Both the position numbers and the translations under genes were made by a program. Of a DNA stretch of 64,000 nt, positions 43,176 through 52,211 are shown piece by piece. Every line of letters starts with the position of its first letter. Position 1 is the first letter of the stretch. The notes below the pieces were generated by a model. It worked only from the letters and a program-made list of their open reading frames with translations. It was not told where the DNA came from and did no database searches. Source of the stretch: Streptomyces geranii (GTDB lineage Bacteria; Actinomycetota; Actinomycetes; Streptomycetales; Streptomycetaceae); NCBI RefSeq assembly GCF_002954775.1, contig NZ_PJME01000012.1, positions 62,001 to 126,000 on the forward strand, given 5' to 3'.

Positions 43176-44513
43176 TCAGACGCTGAAGTCCTTGTCGCGC
43201 GTCTCGGGCAGGGCCAGGAGGCAGCCCAGGCTGACCAGGCACAGCAGGCCGCAGTAGACGCCGAGGACGAGCGGCGACTGCCAGTGCGAGGTCAGCCAGG
43301 TGGCGACCAGCGGGGCGAAGCCGCCGCCGAGGGTGAGGGCGAGGATGAAGGTCGCCGAGGCCCCGGTGTAGCGCATCCGGGCCGGGAACAGCTCGGGCAG
43401 GAACGCGGCCATGGGCGCGAACATCATGCTGAACAGCACCAGCCCGACGATGAAGGCCCCGGTGATCAGTACGGGGTCACGGGTCTGCAGGGAGCCGAAC
43501 ATGGGCAGGGCCCACAGGACGCACCCCACCGCACCGGACAGCATCACCGGGCGTCTGCCGATCCGGTCGGCCAGGATCGCCAACGGGACGGTGACGGCCA
43601 CGTCGACGGCGGCGGCGATGCTGGTGATGGTCAGCATCGTGCGCTGCGGAATGCCGAGGACGGTCGGACCGTAGGAGAGGCTGTAGACGGTCGCCAGATA
43701 GTAGACCGAGGCACCGCCGACCGCCGCGCCCATGCCGAGCAGCAGTCTGCCGGGGTACGCCTTGACCAGGTCGCCGAGCGGGAAGCGGGACTCGGCGGTG
43801 TCGCCCCTGGGCCGCTCCTCGAAGACGGGGGACTCGGCGATCCGGGAGCGGACCCACAGCCCGACGCCGATCAGGGCGGTGCTCAGCAGGAACGGGATGC
43901 GCCAGGCCCAGTCGGCGAAGCCGTCCTTGCCGGCGAACGCGAGGGTCGGCAGGATCACGGCGCTGGACAGCAGGAAGCCGAGCGGCGGGCCGGCCTGCGG
44001 GATCGACGCGTACAGCGCGCGGCGTCCGGGGGGTGCGTGTTCGGCGGCCAGCAGCACCGCGCCGCCCCACTCGCCGCCCATGCTGACGCCCTGCAGCAGG
44101 CGCAGGGCGACCAGGAGCACGGGGGCGGCGAGTCCGGCGGTCTCGTAGGTGGGCAGCAGTCCGACGCCGACGGTGGCCACGCCCATCAGGAGCAGGGAGA
44201 GGAAGAGGGCGCGCTTGCGGCCGAGCCGGTCGCCGATGGCGCCGAACACGACGACGCCGACCGGGCGGGCCACGAACGCGGCGGCGACGGTGAGGAAGGC
44301 GGCCAGGGTGGACACGGTGGGGTTGCCGGAGGGGAAGAAGGCCGGGCCGAGGACGAGGGCGGCGGCCGTGCCGTACACGGCGAAGTCGTAGTACTCGATG
44401 ACGGTGCCGACGAGGCTCGCGACGGCGACCCGGGAGGCGGTGGCTTTCCGTTCGGCGGCGGCCGTGCCCAGCGGGGGGACGGCGACCGTTGCGGCGCTGG
44501 AGGTCTCGGACAT
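43176..44513 (-). CDS. MFS transporter, metabolite:H+ symporter (MHS) type
   Basis: 445 aa from ATG 44513. There are twelve hydrophobic segments and the sugar-porter-like motif GAIGDRLGRKRALFLSLLLMG between helices 2 and 3, with VEYYDFAVYG-like VIEYYDFAVYGTAAALV typical of MHS proteins. These take up carboxylates such as shikimate, benzoates or proline/betaine with protons. Import of an aromatic acid precursor fits the cluster. It lies 86 bp after the antiporter and 60 bp before the aminotransferase start. Confidence 0.92.
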   Translation of the reverse strand: MSETSSAATVAVPPLGTAAAERKATASRVAVASLVGTVIEYYDFAVYGTAAALVLGPAFFPSGNPTVSTLAAFLTVAAAFVARPVGVVVFGAIGDRLGRKRALFLSLLLMGVATVGVGLLPTYETAGLAAPVLLVALRLLQGVSMGGEWGGAVLLAAEHAPPGRRALYASIPQAGPPLGFLLSSAVILPTLAFAGKDGFADWAWRIPFLLSTALIGVGLWVRSRIAESPVFEERPRGDTAESRFPLGDLVKAYPGRLLLGMGAAVGGASVYYLATVYSLSYGPTVLGIPQRTMLTITSIAAAVDVAVTVPLAILADRIGRRPVMLSGAVGCVLWALPMFGSLQTRDPVLITGAFIVGLVLFSMMFAPMAAFLPELFPARMRYTGASATFILALTLGGGFAPLVATWLTSHWQSPLVLGVYCGLLCLVSLGCLLALPETRDKDFSV

Positions 44514-44599
44514 GGAGCGGCTCGCTTCCAGCCGGTCCCGGATCGGGGAGGACCCGGGACACATGGGGAGGGGGGTGACGCATGGGGAGGGGGGTGAGG

Positions 44600-45967
44600 T
44601 CAGACGGCCTTCTTCGTGCTCTTGCGGGGAACCGGCAGTGGCCTGGGTTCCTCGTGGAACCCGAGGCGTTGCAGCAGCGGTCCCGTCATGAAGGTGGTGG
44701 CCAGCGCCATGACGACCATGGCGCTGAACATGCGGGTGTCCAGCACCCCGAGCGACAGCCCCACGTTGAGGATGACCAGTTCGGTGAGGCCCCGGGCATT
44801 GAGCAGCACGCCGAGCGTCATCGACTCGGCCGTCGAGGCGCCGGAGAGACGTGCGGAACCGGCGGCCCCGACGAACTTCCCGACGCACGCCACCAGGACG
44901 ACGGCGACGGTCATGATCACACCGTGTCCGCCGAGCCCTCCGAGGTTCACCGACAGCCCGGTCACGGTGAAGAAGACCGGCAGCAGGAAGAGGCTGGTCT
45001 GCTCGATGCGCTCGGCGACCTGCGGGGCCTGCGCCTCGATGTGGCCGCGGGGCACGGCGGCACCGAAGGCGAAGGCACCGAAGACCGCGTGCAGACCGAT
45101 CTCGTTGGTCGCCCAGGCGGACACCAGCAGTCCGGTGACCAGGACGGTGTGGATGAGGGAGCTACGGGCCGCCCACGGCCGCTCCGGAGCCATCAGCCAG
45201 CGCAGCCCCGGGCGTACGGCGTACAGGAGGACGACCAGGAACAGACCGGACTCCAGCACCATCCGTGCCAGCGGCCACAGTCCGCTCGCGGTGGCGATGA
45301 CCACGATCACGGCCAGCACGCACCAGGCGATGAAGTCCTCGATGGCGGCGCAGGTGAGCGCCATGGCGCCGATACGGGTGCGCTGCATGCCGCCTTCGGT
45401 GATGATCCGGGCCAGCACGGGGAACGCGGTGATCGACATCGCCGCCCCGAGGAAGAGCGCCGGGGCGAGCACGCCGTCGGTGCTGAGCTGCGCCTCGTCG
45501 TACCAGGGGAACAGAAGGACGGCGAGCCCGGCCCCCAGCACGAACGGCAGCGTCACGGAACTGAGCGAGACCCAGACGACCCGGCGGCCGGCCCCCCGGA
45601 GACGGGCGAAGTCCAGTTCGTAGCCGATGCCGAACATGAACAGGACCAGTCCGAGCTGCGCGAGCGCCTGCAGGATCGGCCGCGCCTCCGCCGGGAACAG
45701 CGCTCCGACGGGGTCTCCCGGCAGGAGGCCCAGCAGGCTCGGCCCCAGGGCGATACCGGCGACGATCTCCCCCATCACCAGGGGCTGCCGAACGCGCTTG
45801 GCCAGCCGGGCGAACAGGTAGGCCACGGCGAGGATCACGGCGAGTCCCGCGAGCATCTGCCCGGTGATGACATCGGCGGGGCTGGCGGCAACCGAGGAAT
45901 GGTCCAACGTGATCACTTCTCCCCATGCGGAAGGTGCGTCGGCGCCGACGGTGAGGGACCGTGGCAC
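44600..45967 (-). CDS. CPA2-family cation:proton antiporter
   Basis: 455 aa with 11-13 hydrophobic segments. CPA2/KefB features include QPLVMGEIVAGIALGPSLLG, MFGIGYELDF, LGAAMSITAFPVLARIITEG and LLNARGLTELVILNVGLSLG. The usual KefB ND region is LTCAAIEDFIAW here, with Glu-Asp. An N-terminal extension of about 25 residues suggests the true start may be the GTG at 45912. Such antiporters in biosynthetic clusters may export ions with an acidic product, which is inference. It is the second gene of the minus-strand unit. Confidence 0.88.
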   Translation of the reverse strand: MPRSLTVGADAPSAWGEVITLDHSSVAASPADVITGQMLAGLAVILAVAYLFARLAKRVRQPLVMGEIVAGIALGPSLLGLLPGDPVGALFPAEARPILQALAQLGLVLFMFGIGYELDFARLRGAGRRVVWVSLSSVTLPFVLGAGLAVLLFPWYDEAQLSTDGVLAPALFLGAAMSITAFPVLARIITEGGMQRTRIGAMALTCAAIEDFIAWCVLAVIVVIATASGLWPLARMVLESGLFLVVLLYAVRPGLRWLMAPERPWAARSSLIHTVLVTGLLVSAWATNEIGLHAVFGAFAFGAAVPRGHIEAQAPQVAERIEQTSLFLLPVFFTVTGLSVNLGGLGGHGVIMTVAVVLVACVGKFVGAAGSARLSGASTAESMTLGVLLNARGLTELVILNVGLSLGVLDTRMFSAMVVMALATTFMTGPLLQRLGFHEEPRPLPVPRKSTKKAV

Positions 45968-46020
45968 CCGGGACGACTCGGGGCTCCGGCGGCGGGCCGG
46001 AGGAGGAATGGGGCAGCCCC

Positions 46021-46048
46021 GCCCGGCCGGGGCCGGCCGCGGCCGGGC
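46021..46048 (-). terminator. GC hairpin between halogenase-like gene and antiporter
   Basis: GCCCGGCC (46021-46028) and GGCCGGGC (46041-46048) with a 12-nt loop, directly downstream of the halogenase-like stop. It may partly attenuate the operon. Confidence 0.45.
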
Positions 46049-46063
46049 TCTGCGTGGAGGTTC

Positions 46064-47803
46064 TCAGCCGGTGGTCTGCCTGACCCGTTCCGGACTCTTC
46101 CTGAGGGTGATCCAGAGGTCGTTGACCGGGTTCTCCTGGGAGTCCTCGTGGTAGATCTCGGCCAGGCCCATCAGCGACGCGTCGCTCTCCCACAGCTTGA
46201 GCTGCTGCCGCACGACCTCGTTCTCGGGCTGCTCCCTGCACTCCGCCATGACCGTGCTGACCAGGTGGCCCGTCATCCGCTCCATGAAGCGCACGTTGGC
46301 GGCGAACCGGGGTGACAGTTCCTCGTCGGACAGGCTTTCGCACATGGCGATGTGCAGGTGCTTCATGAAGTCGAGGTCGTAGTAGCGGACGAACGGGTCC
46401 GTCCGGCCGGACTGGTCGATGGCGTGCCACTCGCGGAGGAATCGCTGGGCCTGCTCGGTGGCCCGGTGGAAGCGGGCCAGGTCGGCCTGCATCTGCGGGA
46501 ACTCGGCCAGGCGGCGGAACACGTCGTGGAAGTAGAGCCAGCCGGGGCCGGCCCAGTAGCGGGTCGTGTCCCAGATGATCTTCGACATCATGGCCCTGGC
46601 ATTGCCCATCAGCGGGTACTGCCCCTCGAAGATGTTCAGCCAGTCCTCGAACACGGTGAGATACGTCCGGTTGTGGATCGCCGCCCGTTCCCCGACGTCC
46701 TCCCCGTCCAGGGCACGGGTGACGAGATCGGTGATCAGGCCGTTGCCGATGGCGATCATGTCCAGGCCGGGCGAGTACAACGGGTCGAGGAAGACTCCGG
46801 CCTCACCGGTCAGACACCACCGGTCGCCGGACATGACCTGCTCGCAGCCGTAGGAGTAGTTCTTCAGGACCCGGAAGTCCTGGAGCTTGTCGCGGTACCG
46901 CTCGACCACGCGGGCGCACTCCGGTTCGTTCTCGCGCAGCCAGTCCATGGCCCGTTCGAAGCGGTTGATGGTGGCGAACGGGTGCATGTCCGCATCGGCG
47001 ACGATGCCGATGCTGATCGCGTCCGAGGCCAGCCGGATCAGCCAGACCCAGTAACCGGGACCCATCAGGTGGTTGGTGGACAGCTCACGGTCGCTGTACG
47101 GAACCTCGTCGTCGATCCGGTCGTGCCAACCGGGATCGTCCGACCACTGATCGATGTCGATGGGGTGCCCGATCCGGAACCATGCGGCGTTGGCGCGATG
47201 CCCCACCTGCTTGGCCAGCCCCAGCTGACGCTTGATCGTCGACGACCTGCCCGTGGCGTCCACCACCCAGCGGGCCGTGATCCGGCGTTCGGCACCGTCG
47301 TCACCGACCAGGCTCAGCCGATGGCGATCCTGGTCCGGCCGCAGCTCCAGCTCCTGCACCTTCCAGCCGGACACGAACGTCACACCGCTCGTGTGGGCTT
47401 CCTGCCCCAGCGCGTTCTCCAGCCGTCCCCGGTCGAGCTGGTAGCTGATGACCTTGTGCGGCGGGAAGGCGGAGTGCCCGATCTCGGGCCGGCTCGCGAT
47501 GCCCTCGTTGGTGTCGTCGCTGAAGAACATGCGTATGCCGAACTTCTTGAGCTGGTGCCGCTCCAGGTGGTCCTCCAGCCCCAGGACGTTGCGCAGGTAG
47601 CGTCCGCCGATCTCGACCGTCGATTCGCCCACCTTGTGCGCCGCCTCGGGCACGGGATGCTTCTGCCGCTCGATCACCAGGACGCTGGTGTCCGGGCGGT
47701 TCTGCTTCAGCTGCAGCGCCAGTGTCAGGCCGGCCAGGCCGCCGCCCATGATCGCCACGTCGTACTCGTCGGGCCGCTGTTCCGTCGTGTATGCCATGCT
47801 CAT
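46064..47803 (-). CDS. Flavin-dependent halogenase-like oxidoreductase
   Basis: 579 aa from ATG 47803. The N-terminal FAD motif is IMGGGLAGLTLAL (GxGxxG, about 19-31) and the GES motif follows (KVGESTVEIG). A lysine-containing strand LKKFGIRMFF corresponds in position to the catalytic Lys strand of flavin-dependent halogenases. The second signature WxWxIP is present as YWVWLIRL, with Arg replacing Pro. A GEAGVFLDPLYSPG block (GD-type FAD motif) follows, and then a long helical C-terminal domain typical of phenol-type halogenases. It is either a halogenase variant or a related hydroxylase. It lies divergent from the LuxE-like gene, with two copies of the cluster operator in the 341-bp gap. Confidence 0.78.
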   Translation of the reverse strand: MSMAYTTEQRPDEYDVAIMGGGLAGLTLALQLKQNRPDTSVLVIERQKHPVPEAAHKVGESTVEIGGRYLRNVLGLEDHLERHQLKKFGIRMFFSDDTNEGIASRPEIGHSAFPPHKVISYQLDRGRLENALGQEAHTSGVTFVSGWKVQELELRPDQDRHRLSLVGDDGAERRITARWVVDATGRSSTIKRQLGLAKQVGHRANAAWFRIGHPIDIDQWSDDPGWHDRIDDEVPYSDRELSTNHLMGPGYWVWLIRLASDAISIGIVADADMHPFATINRFERAMDWLRENEPECARVVERYRDKLQDFRVLKNYSYGCEQVMSGDRWCLTGEAGVFLDPLYSPGLDMIAIGNGLITDLVTRALDGEDVGERAAIHNRTYLTVFEDWLNIFEGQYPLMGNARAMMSKIIWDTTRYWAGPGWLYFHDVFRRLAEFPQMQADLARFHRATEQAQRFLREWHAIDQSGRTDPFVRYYDLDFMKHLHIAMCESLSDEELSPRFAANVRFMERMTGHLVSTVMAECREQPENEVVRQQLKLWESDASLMGLAEIYHEDSQENPVNDLWITLRKSPERVRQTTG

Positions 47804-47923
47804 GCCATGTCCTCACTGCTCGGGCTGCTCGTGGACGGCTTCCTCGATGTCCCTTCGTCCCTGGACGGAGAACTTGCTACCGGGCCGCACCAGGAGAGGG
47901 TCTGAGACGCTCACGCGTCACCC

Positions 47924-47948
47924 CGTCGTGCCGTAGAGCGGCACGACG
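47924..47948. promoter_or_regulatory. Cluster operator (site A1), halogenase-like promoter
   Basis: Core GTGCCG-TAGAG-CGGCAC (47928-47944), extended by CGTC/GACG to perfect 10-bp arms. It is the longest of the seven sites and the one nearest the halogenase-like gene start (121 bp). Confidence 0.78.
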
Positions 47949-48044
47949 GATGGCGGAGTGCGGGCGAGCAGGACGCCCCTCGGCCGAGAAGATCCGGAGG
48001 GGTCCCCGGCCCGCCGCCAGGGACGCCGGCCCGTGCGCGCCGCC

Positions 48045-48109
48045 GTGCCGTCCACCGGCACATGTCCTTCCCGAACCACCGCCTCCGCACTGGAATGACG
48101 GCACCGAGC
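48045..48109 (+). promoter_or_regulatory. Cluster operator (site A2) and promoter block before the LuxE-like gene
   Basis: The operator GTGCCG-TCCAC-CGGCAC (48045-48061) is followed at fixed spacing by CCGAACCACC (48071-48080), TGGAAT (48091-48096) and CGGCACCGAG. The same block occurs at 63268-63331. TTCCCG at 48068 with 17-bp spacing to TGGAAT would be a poor -35/-10 pair, consistent with a promoter needing an activator bound at the palindrome about 50 bp upstream of transcription start. Confidence 0.7.
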
Positions 48110-48144
48110 GTGGCCCGCAGGAGCAGCGAGACACTGGAGGCACC

Positions 48145-49242
48145 ATGGTCGACGACATCGACCGCGTTCTCGATACGCCGATCGGGGACCGCCCCGACCC
48201 GGACGAGTTCGTCAGGGCGGCGATGCGCTGGCACTTCGGCCCCGGGACCGGGTCCCCGTTCTGGCTGGCGCGGGCGAGGACACTCGACTTCGACCCGCTG
48301 ACCGACGTGAAGGTGGTCGACGATCTCGCGCTGTTCCCGAACGTGTGCGACGAGCTGCGCGACGTACGCGCCGAGGACCTCGTGCCACGCGGGTACGGCG
48401 AGCATCCGGACGTCTGTGGGTTCTTCGAGAGCGGCGGCACCACCGGCCGGCCCAAGCGGGTGGTGGTCCTGCGGGACTGGTTCCTCCGGTCACAGGAATG
48501 GATCAGTACGAACCTGGACGCCCACGGTGTGCCGAGGGGCGTGAACTGGCTGACGCTGCTTCCCAGCGGTCCGCACATGGCCGGCTACGCCTATCCGCGG
48601 CTCGCGAGGGACCGTGGCGGCCACGGGTTCTCGATCGACATGGACCCGCGCTGGGCCAGGCGGCTCGTCTCCGCCGGCCGTGCCGAGGACGCCCGCGACT
48701 ACTCCGGCCATCTCCTCGAACAGGCCCGGGACCTGTTGCGCAGTCAGGATGTGGGCCTGCTCGCCATCACGCCGCCGCTGCTCGAACGTCTCGCCGCTGA
48801 CGACGAGTTGACCGATCTGGTGCGGGCGAAGGTCAAGGCGGTCATCTGGGTCGGGACACACATGGACGCCGACACCCGCGACCTGCTCGGCGGCGAGGTC
48901 TTTCCCGGCGTCCGGCTCATCGGCTGCTTCGGCAGCACGATGATGATGCACAGCTGCGCCCAGCGGGTCACCGAGGACGCCGGCGAAGTCGTCTTCGACC
49001 CGCCGTCGCCGTACATCACCTTCCGGGTGGTCGACCCGGACAGCGGGAGACCGGTCGCCCACGGCGGCCGTGGCCAGGTGGTCGTCAACCACGTCAGCCG
49101 GAGCTTCCTGCTGCCCAACAACCTCGACCGCGACGAGGCCACCCGGGTACCGGGGCCGCGCGGGCAGGTGGGCGACTCCCTGGCGGATGTGGCTCCGGTC
49201 CAGGTCTTCGACGGCGAGGCCGTGGTCGAGGGAGTCTATTAG
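48145..49242 (+). CDS. AMP-forming ligase, LuxE/PaaK-like
   Basis: 365 aa from ATG 48145 (GGAGG upstream), much shorter than typical acyl-CoA ligases. It has the AMP-binding loop FFESGGTTGRPKRVVVL (about 92-108), then a LuxE/PaaK-like core (GVNWLTLLPSGPHMAGYAYP, VIWVGTHMDADT, GCFGSTMMMHSC). The large C-terminal lysine subdomain is reduced. LuxE-type proteins activate a carboxylic acid as acyl-AMP and pass it to a reductase. The next gene, overlapping by one base (TAGTG), is that reductase-like partner. Substrate: presumably the PKS-derived or aromatic acid. Confidence 0.82.
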   Translation: MVDDIDRVLDTPIGDRPDPDEFVRAAMRWHFGPGTGSPFWLARARTLDFDPLTDVKVVDDLALFPNVCDELRDVRAEDLVPRGYGEHPDVCGFFESGGTTGRPKRVVVLRDWFLRSQEWISTNLDAHGVPRGVNWLTLLPSGPHMAGYAYPRLARDRGGHGFSIDMDPRWARRLVSAGRAEDARDYSGHLLEQARDLLRSQDVGLLAITPPLLERLAADDELTDLVRAKVKAVIWVGTHMDADTRDLLGGEVFPGVRLIGCFGSTMMMHSCAQRVTEDAGEVVFDPPSPYITFRVVDPDSGRPVAHGGRGQVVVNHVSRSFLLPNNLDRDEATRVPGPRGQVGDSLADVAPVQVFDGEAVVEGVY

Positions 49243-50630
49243 TGGGCGGCACGAGCGGCACCAGGGACGTCGTACGGCTCGACGCGCTGGGGCCGGCCGG
49301 CGCGTACCGGTCGAGGAACGTCCAGACGGTCAACGACATCCGTGGCGAGCCGTTCGCCGAACTGAGCCTGGTCCCCCCGCTGTTCGTCGCCAGGACGATG
49401 TCGGCGCTGCGCAGGGCCGACCCGCTGCCGCTGGAACAACGCCTCGACGCGATCGCCAGGGCGGGCCGGGCCTTCGCCACCGAAACCGTCGGTGGACTGT
49501 CCGCCGAGGACTACCAGCATGCGGTGTGCCGGGTGTCGGGTCTGCCCTGGGTCACCACGGAGAGGGCCATCGAGGCCACCGTGCGGTACACGGAACACGC
49601 GTACCTCAGCGCCCAGCAGGCCCGTCCCACGGGGGCGGTCGACGACTGGCGGGACCCGCGCACCCGCAGCGGCAGCGGCGTATGGGTCCGCCGCGGCGAC
49701 GTGTTCGCCGTCCACGCCCCGGGCAACACACCGAGCGCCCACACCCTGTGGCTGCAGTCCCTGGCTCTCGGCTACCGGGTGGCGGTACGGCCGTCGAGCC
49801 GCGAACCGTTCAGCCCGCACCGGTGGATCACCGCTCTGCGGGACGCCGGCTTCGGCGCCGACCAGGTCGCCCTGCTGCCGACCGACCACGCCACCGCCGA
49901 CGAGGTCGTACGAGGGGCGGACCTGGCGATGGTGTACGGCGACGACGAGGTGGTCCGCAAGTACTCCTCGATGGCGACGGTGCTCCCGCAGGGGCCGGGG
50001 CGGTCGAAGATCCTCATCACCAAGGACGCCGACTGGACGTCCTGTCTGGACACCGTCGTCTCCTCGGTCAGCGCCCACGGCGGTGCAGCCTGTATCAACA
50101 CCACCGCCGTGTTCGTCGAGGGCGACCCGGCCCCGCTGGCACAGGCGATCGCCGAGCGGCTCGCCGCGCTGCCCAGCCTGCCGCCCCAGGACCCCAAGGC
50201 GGTGCTGCCCGTGAAGCCGCTCGACGTAGCCCGGCGGATCGAGCGGCACCTGCTGGCCACGGCCGTCGGCACCGTCCCCTGGCTGGGCGGCGACGGGATC
50301 GTCGACGACCTCGGGGACGGCACCGCGGTACTGCGCCCGGCCGTGCACCAGGTGCCGGGGCCCGATGCCCGGCAGACCGGCGTCGAACTGCCCTTCCCCT
50401 GCGTGTGGGTGGCGCCGTGGAGCCCGGAGGTCGGGGTCGGGCCGCTCAGGGACACCTTGGCGCTCACCGTCGTCACCGACGACGAGACGCTGGTGGACCG
50501 GCTCGTCGGCGAACCCAGCATCGCCAACGTCTACCTGGGTGACCGTCCGACGCACTGGCTCGCCCCGGGCGTCCCGCACGACGACTATCTCGAATCGTTC
50601 CTGATGCGCACGAAGGCCTGCGTCCGCTGA
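49242..50630 (+). CDS. Acyl reductase, LuxC/aldehyde-dehydrogenase type
   Basis: 462 aa from GTG 49242, which overlaps the preceding stop by one base. ALDH-fold features include the nucleotide-binding region VWVRRGDVFAVHAPGNTPSA and the catalytic cysteine in HGGAACINTTAVFVEG. The overall pattern matches LuxC (acyl-CoA/acyl-enzyme reductase, NADPH). With the ligase it should convert an acid to an aldehyde in two coupled steps. It is convergent with the symporter gene (15-bp gap), so the pair forms its own short operon driven from the block at 48045. Confidence 0.85.
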   Translation: MGGTSGTRDVVRLDALGPAGAYRSRNVQTVNDIRGEPFAELSLVPPLFVARTMSALRRADPLPLEQRLDAIARAGRAFATETVGGLSAEDYQHAVCRVSGLPWVTTERAIEATVRYTEHAYLSAQQARPTGAVDDWRDPRTRSGSGVWVRRGDVFAVHAPGNTPSAHTLWLQSLALGYRVAVRPSSREPFSPHRWITALRDAGFGADQVALLPTDHATADEVVRGADLAMVYGDDEVVRKYSSMATVLPQGPGRSKILITKDADWTSCLDTVVSSVSAHGGAACINTTAVFVEGDPAPLAQAIAERLAALPSLPPQDPKAVLPVKPLDVARRIERHLLATAVGTVPWLGGDGIVDDLGDGTAVLRPAVHQVPGPDARQTGVELPFPCVWVAPWSPEVGVGPLRDTLALTVVTDDETLVDRLVGEPSIANVYLGDRPTHWLAPGVPHDDYLESFLMRTKACVR

Positions 50631-50645
50631 TCGTCCGCCGTGGCG

Positions 50646-52211
50646 TCATCGGTACGGCGGAACACCCACCGTGACGCGGTCCTCGAAGGAGGTCTCCCGG
50701 CCGGCCGCGCGGAAGGGCGCCGATCCGAGCCAGCCGAGCAGGAATCCGACCGGGACCGACACGATGGCCGGGTTGTGGAGCGGGAACACCGAGAAGTCCA
50801 GGCCGGGCAGCAGGGCGTTGGCGTTGCCGGAGACCCCGGGCGACAGGCCCACCAGTGTCACGGAGGTGGCCAGGCCCCCGTAGATGCTCCACATCGCGCC
50901 CCGGGTGGTGAAGCCCCGCCAGAACATGCCGTACAGGAGGGCGGGCACGATCGCGGAGGCGGCCACGGCGAAGGCCAGACCGATGAGGAAGGAGACGTTG
51001 AGGTTCCGGGCGGCCAGGGCCAGCACCGTGGCAGTCGTGCCGACCGCCACCGCCGCCACCCGCGTCACGAACAGCTCGCGCTGCTCGGACGCGGTGTCCC
51101 GGGTGATGACCGCGCCGTAGATGTCGTGGGCCAACGAGATCGCGGCGGCGAGGACGATTCCGGACACGACGGCCAGCACGGTGGCGAACGCCAGACAGGC
51201 GACGAGGCTGAGCAGGAACGAACCCCCGAGCTGGGCCGCGAGGAGAAGCACCGCCGTGTTCCCGGAAGGGTTGTCCGCCACGATGGCGTCCCTGCCGACC
51301 AGTGCCGCCGCGCCGAAGCCGAGTACACCGGCGGCCACGTAGAACGCGGAGGTCATCAGGGCCGCGTACTGGACCGATCGCCGCGCGTCGCGCCGGGACG
51401 GCACGGTGTTGATCCGCATCAGGAGATGGGGCAGTCCGGCGGCTCCGACCAGCAGGGCCAGTTGTTCGCTGGCGGAGTCCAGGATCGTCGTTCCGCCGTG
51501 GCCGAAGCGCAGCCCCGGCTCCAGGAAGCTTTCGCCGTGACCGCTGTGGTCGGCCGCGGCGCTCAGGAGCGCGCCCGGGTTCCAGTCGAATCTGTAGAGC
51601 ACCGCCAGCGCGAGGGCGATGCCGCCGGCCAGCAACAGGACCGCCTTGAGCGTCTGCACCAGCGTGGCCGCTCCCATTCCGCCCAGGACGATGTACAGGA
51701 TCATGAAAGCGCCGAGGACGGCCGTCATGCCCGCCTCCATGCCACGGCCGGCCGGGCCCAGGATTCCCACCGTGAGCGCGCTCGCGCCGACGAGCTGCGC
51801 GGTCAGGTACACCAGGCAGACGAGGAGTGTGGCGATGCCCGCCGCCAGATGCACCGCACGCGGGCGCAGCCGACGGGCCAGCCGGTCGCCGATGGTGAAC
51901 TCCCCCTTGCCGTGGTACGGCTCAACGACCAGCAGGAGGACGACGATCCAGGCGACGGCCGGCCCCAGAACGGACAGCGTGCCGTCGAATCCGGTGAGGG
52001 CGATCAGGCCGGGACTGCCCAGCAGGGCAGCCGCGGACATGACGTCCCCGAAGAGGGCCAGACCGTTGTGACCCGATCTCAGTCGGCCGTCGCTGACGTA
52101 GAACTCCGAGAGGGTCCCTCGTTGCGGAGCGGCCCACACCGCCAGGAACAGCACACAGACGAGGAAGCCGGCGAAGACCGGCAGGTAAGCGGTGACGCGA
52201 TCCGGAGTCAT
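50646..52211 (-). CDS. Sodium:solute symporter (SSS), ActP-like
   Basis: 521 aa from ATG 52211, overlapping the DUF485 stop by ATGA. About 13 transmembrane segments are visible and the SSS signature is GFDGTLSVLGPAVAWIVVLL, ISLAHDIYGAVI (family motif near helix 8-9), and LGFGAAALVGRDAI. DUF485-SSS pairs include ActP (acetate/glycolate) and carriers for short or aromatic carboxylates. It is the second gene of a two-gene unit and probably imports a carboxylate used by the cluster. Confidence 0.92.
   Translation of the reverse strand: MTPDRVTAYLPVFAGFLVCVLFLAVWAAPQRGTLSEFYVSDGRLRSGHNGLALFGDVMSAAALLGSPGLIALTGFDGTLSVLGPAVAWIVVLLLVVEPYHGKGEFTIGDRLARRLRPRAVHLAAGIATLLVCLVYLTAQLVGASALTVGILGPAGRGMEAGMTAVLGAFMILYIVLGGMGAATLVQTLKAVLLLAGGIALALAVLYRFDWNPGALLSAAADHSGHGESFLEPGLRFGHGGTTILDSASEQLALLVGAAGLPHLLMRINTVPSRRDARRSVQYAALMTSAFYVAAGVLGFGAAALVGRDAIVADNPSGNTAVLLLAAQLGGSFLLSLVACLAFATVLAVVSGIVLAAAISLAHDIYGAVITRDTASEQRELFVTRVAAVAVGTTATVLALAARNLNVSFLIGLAFAVAASAIVPALLYGMFWRGFTTRGAMWSIYGGLATSVTLVGLSPGVSGNANALLPGLDFSVFPLHNPAIVSVPVGFLLGWLGSAPFRAAGRETSFEDRVTVGVPPYR

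Noticed and set aside
43173..46315. Long plus-strand frames opposite the MFS and antiporter genes
   Set aside because: Asp/Gly/Gln/Arg-rich shadows of the transmembrane genes on the other strand.
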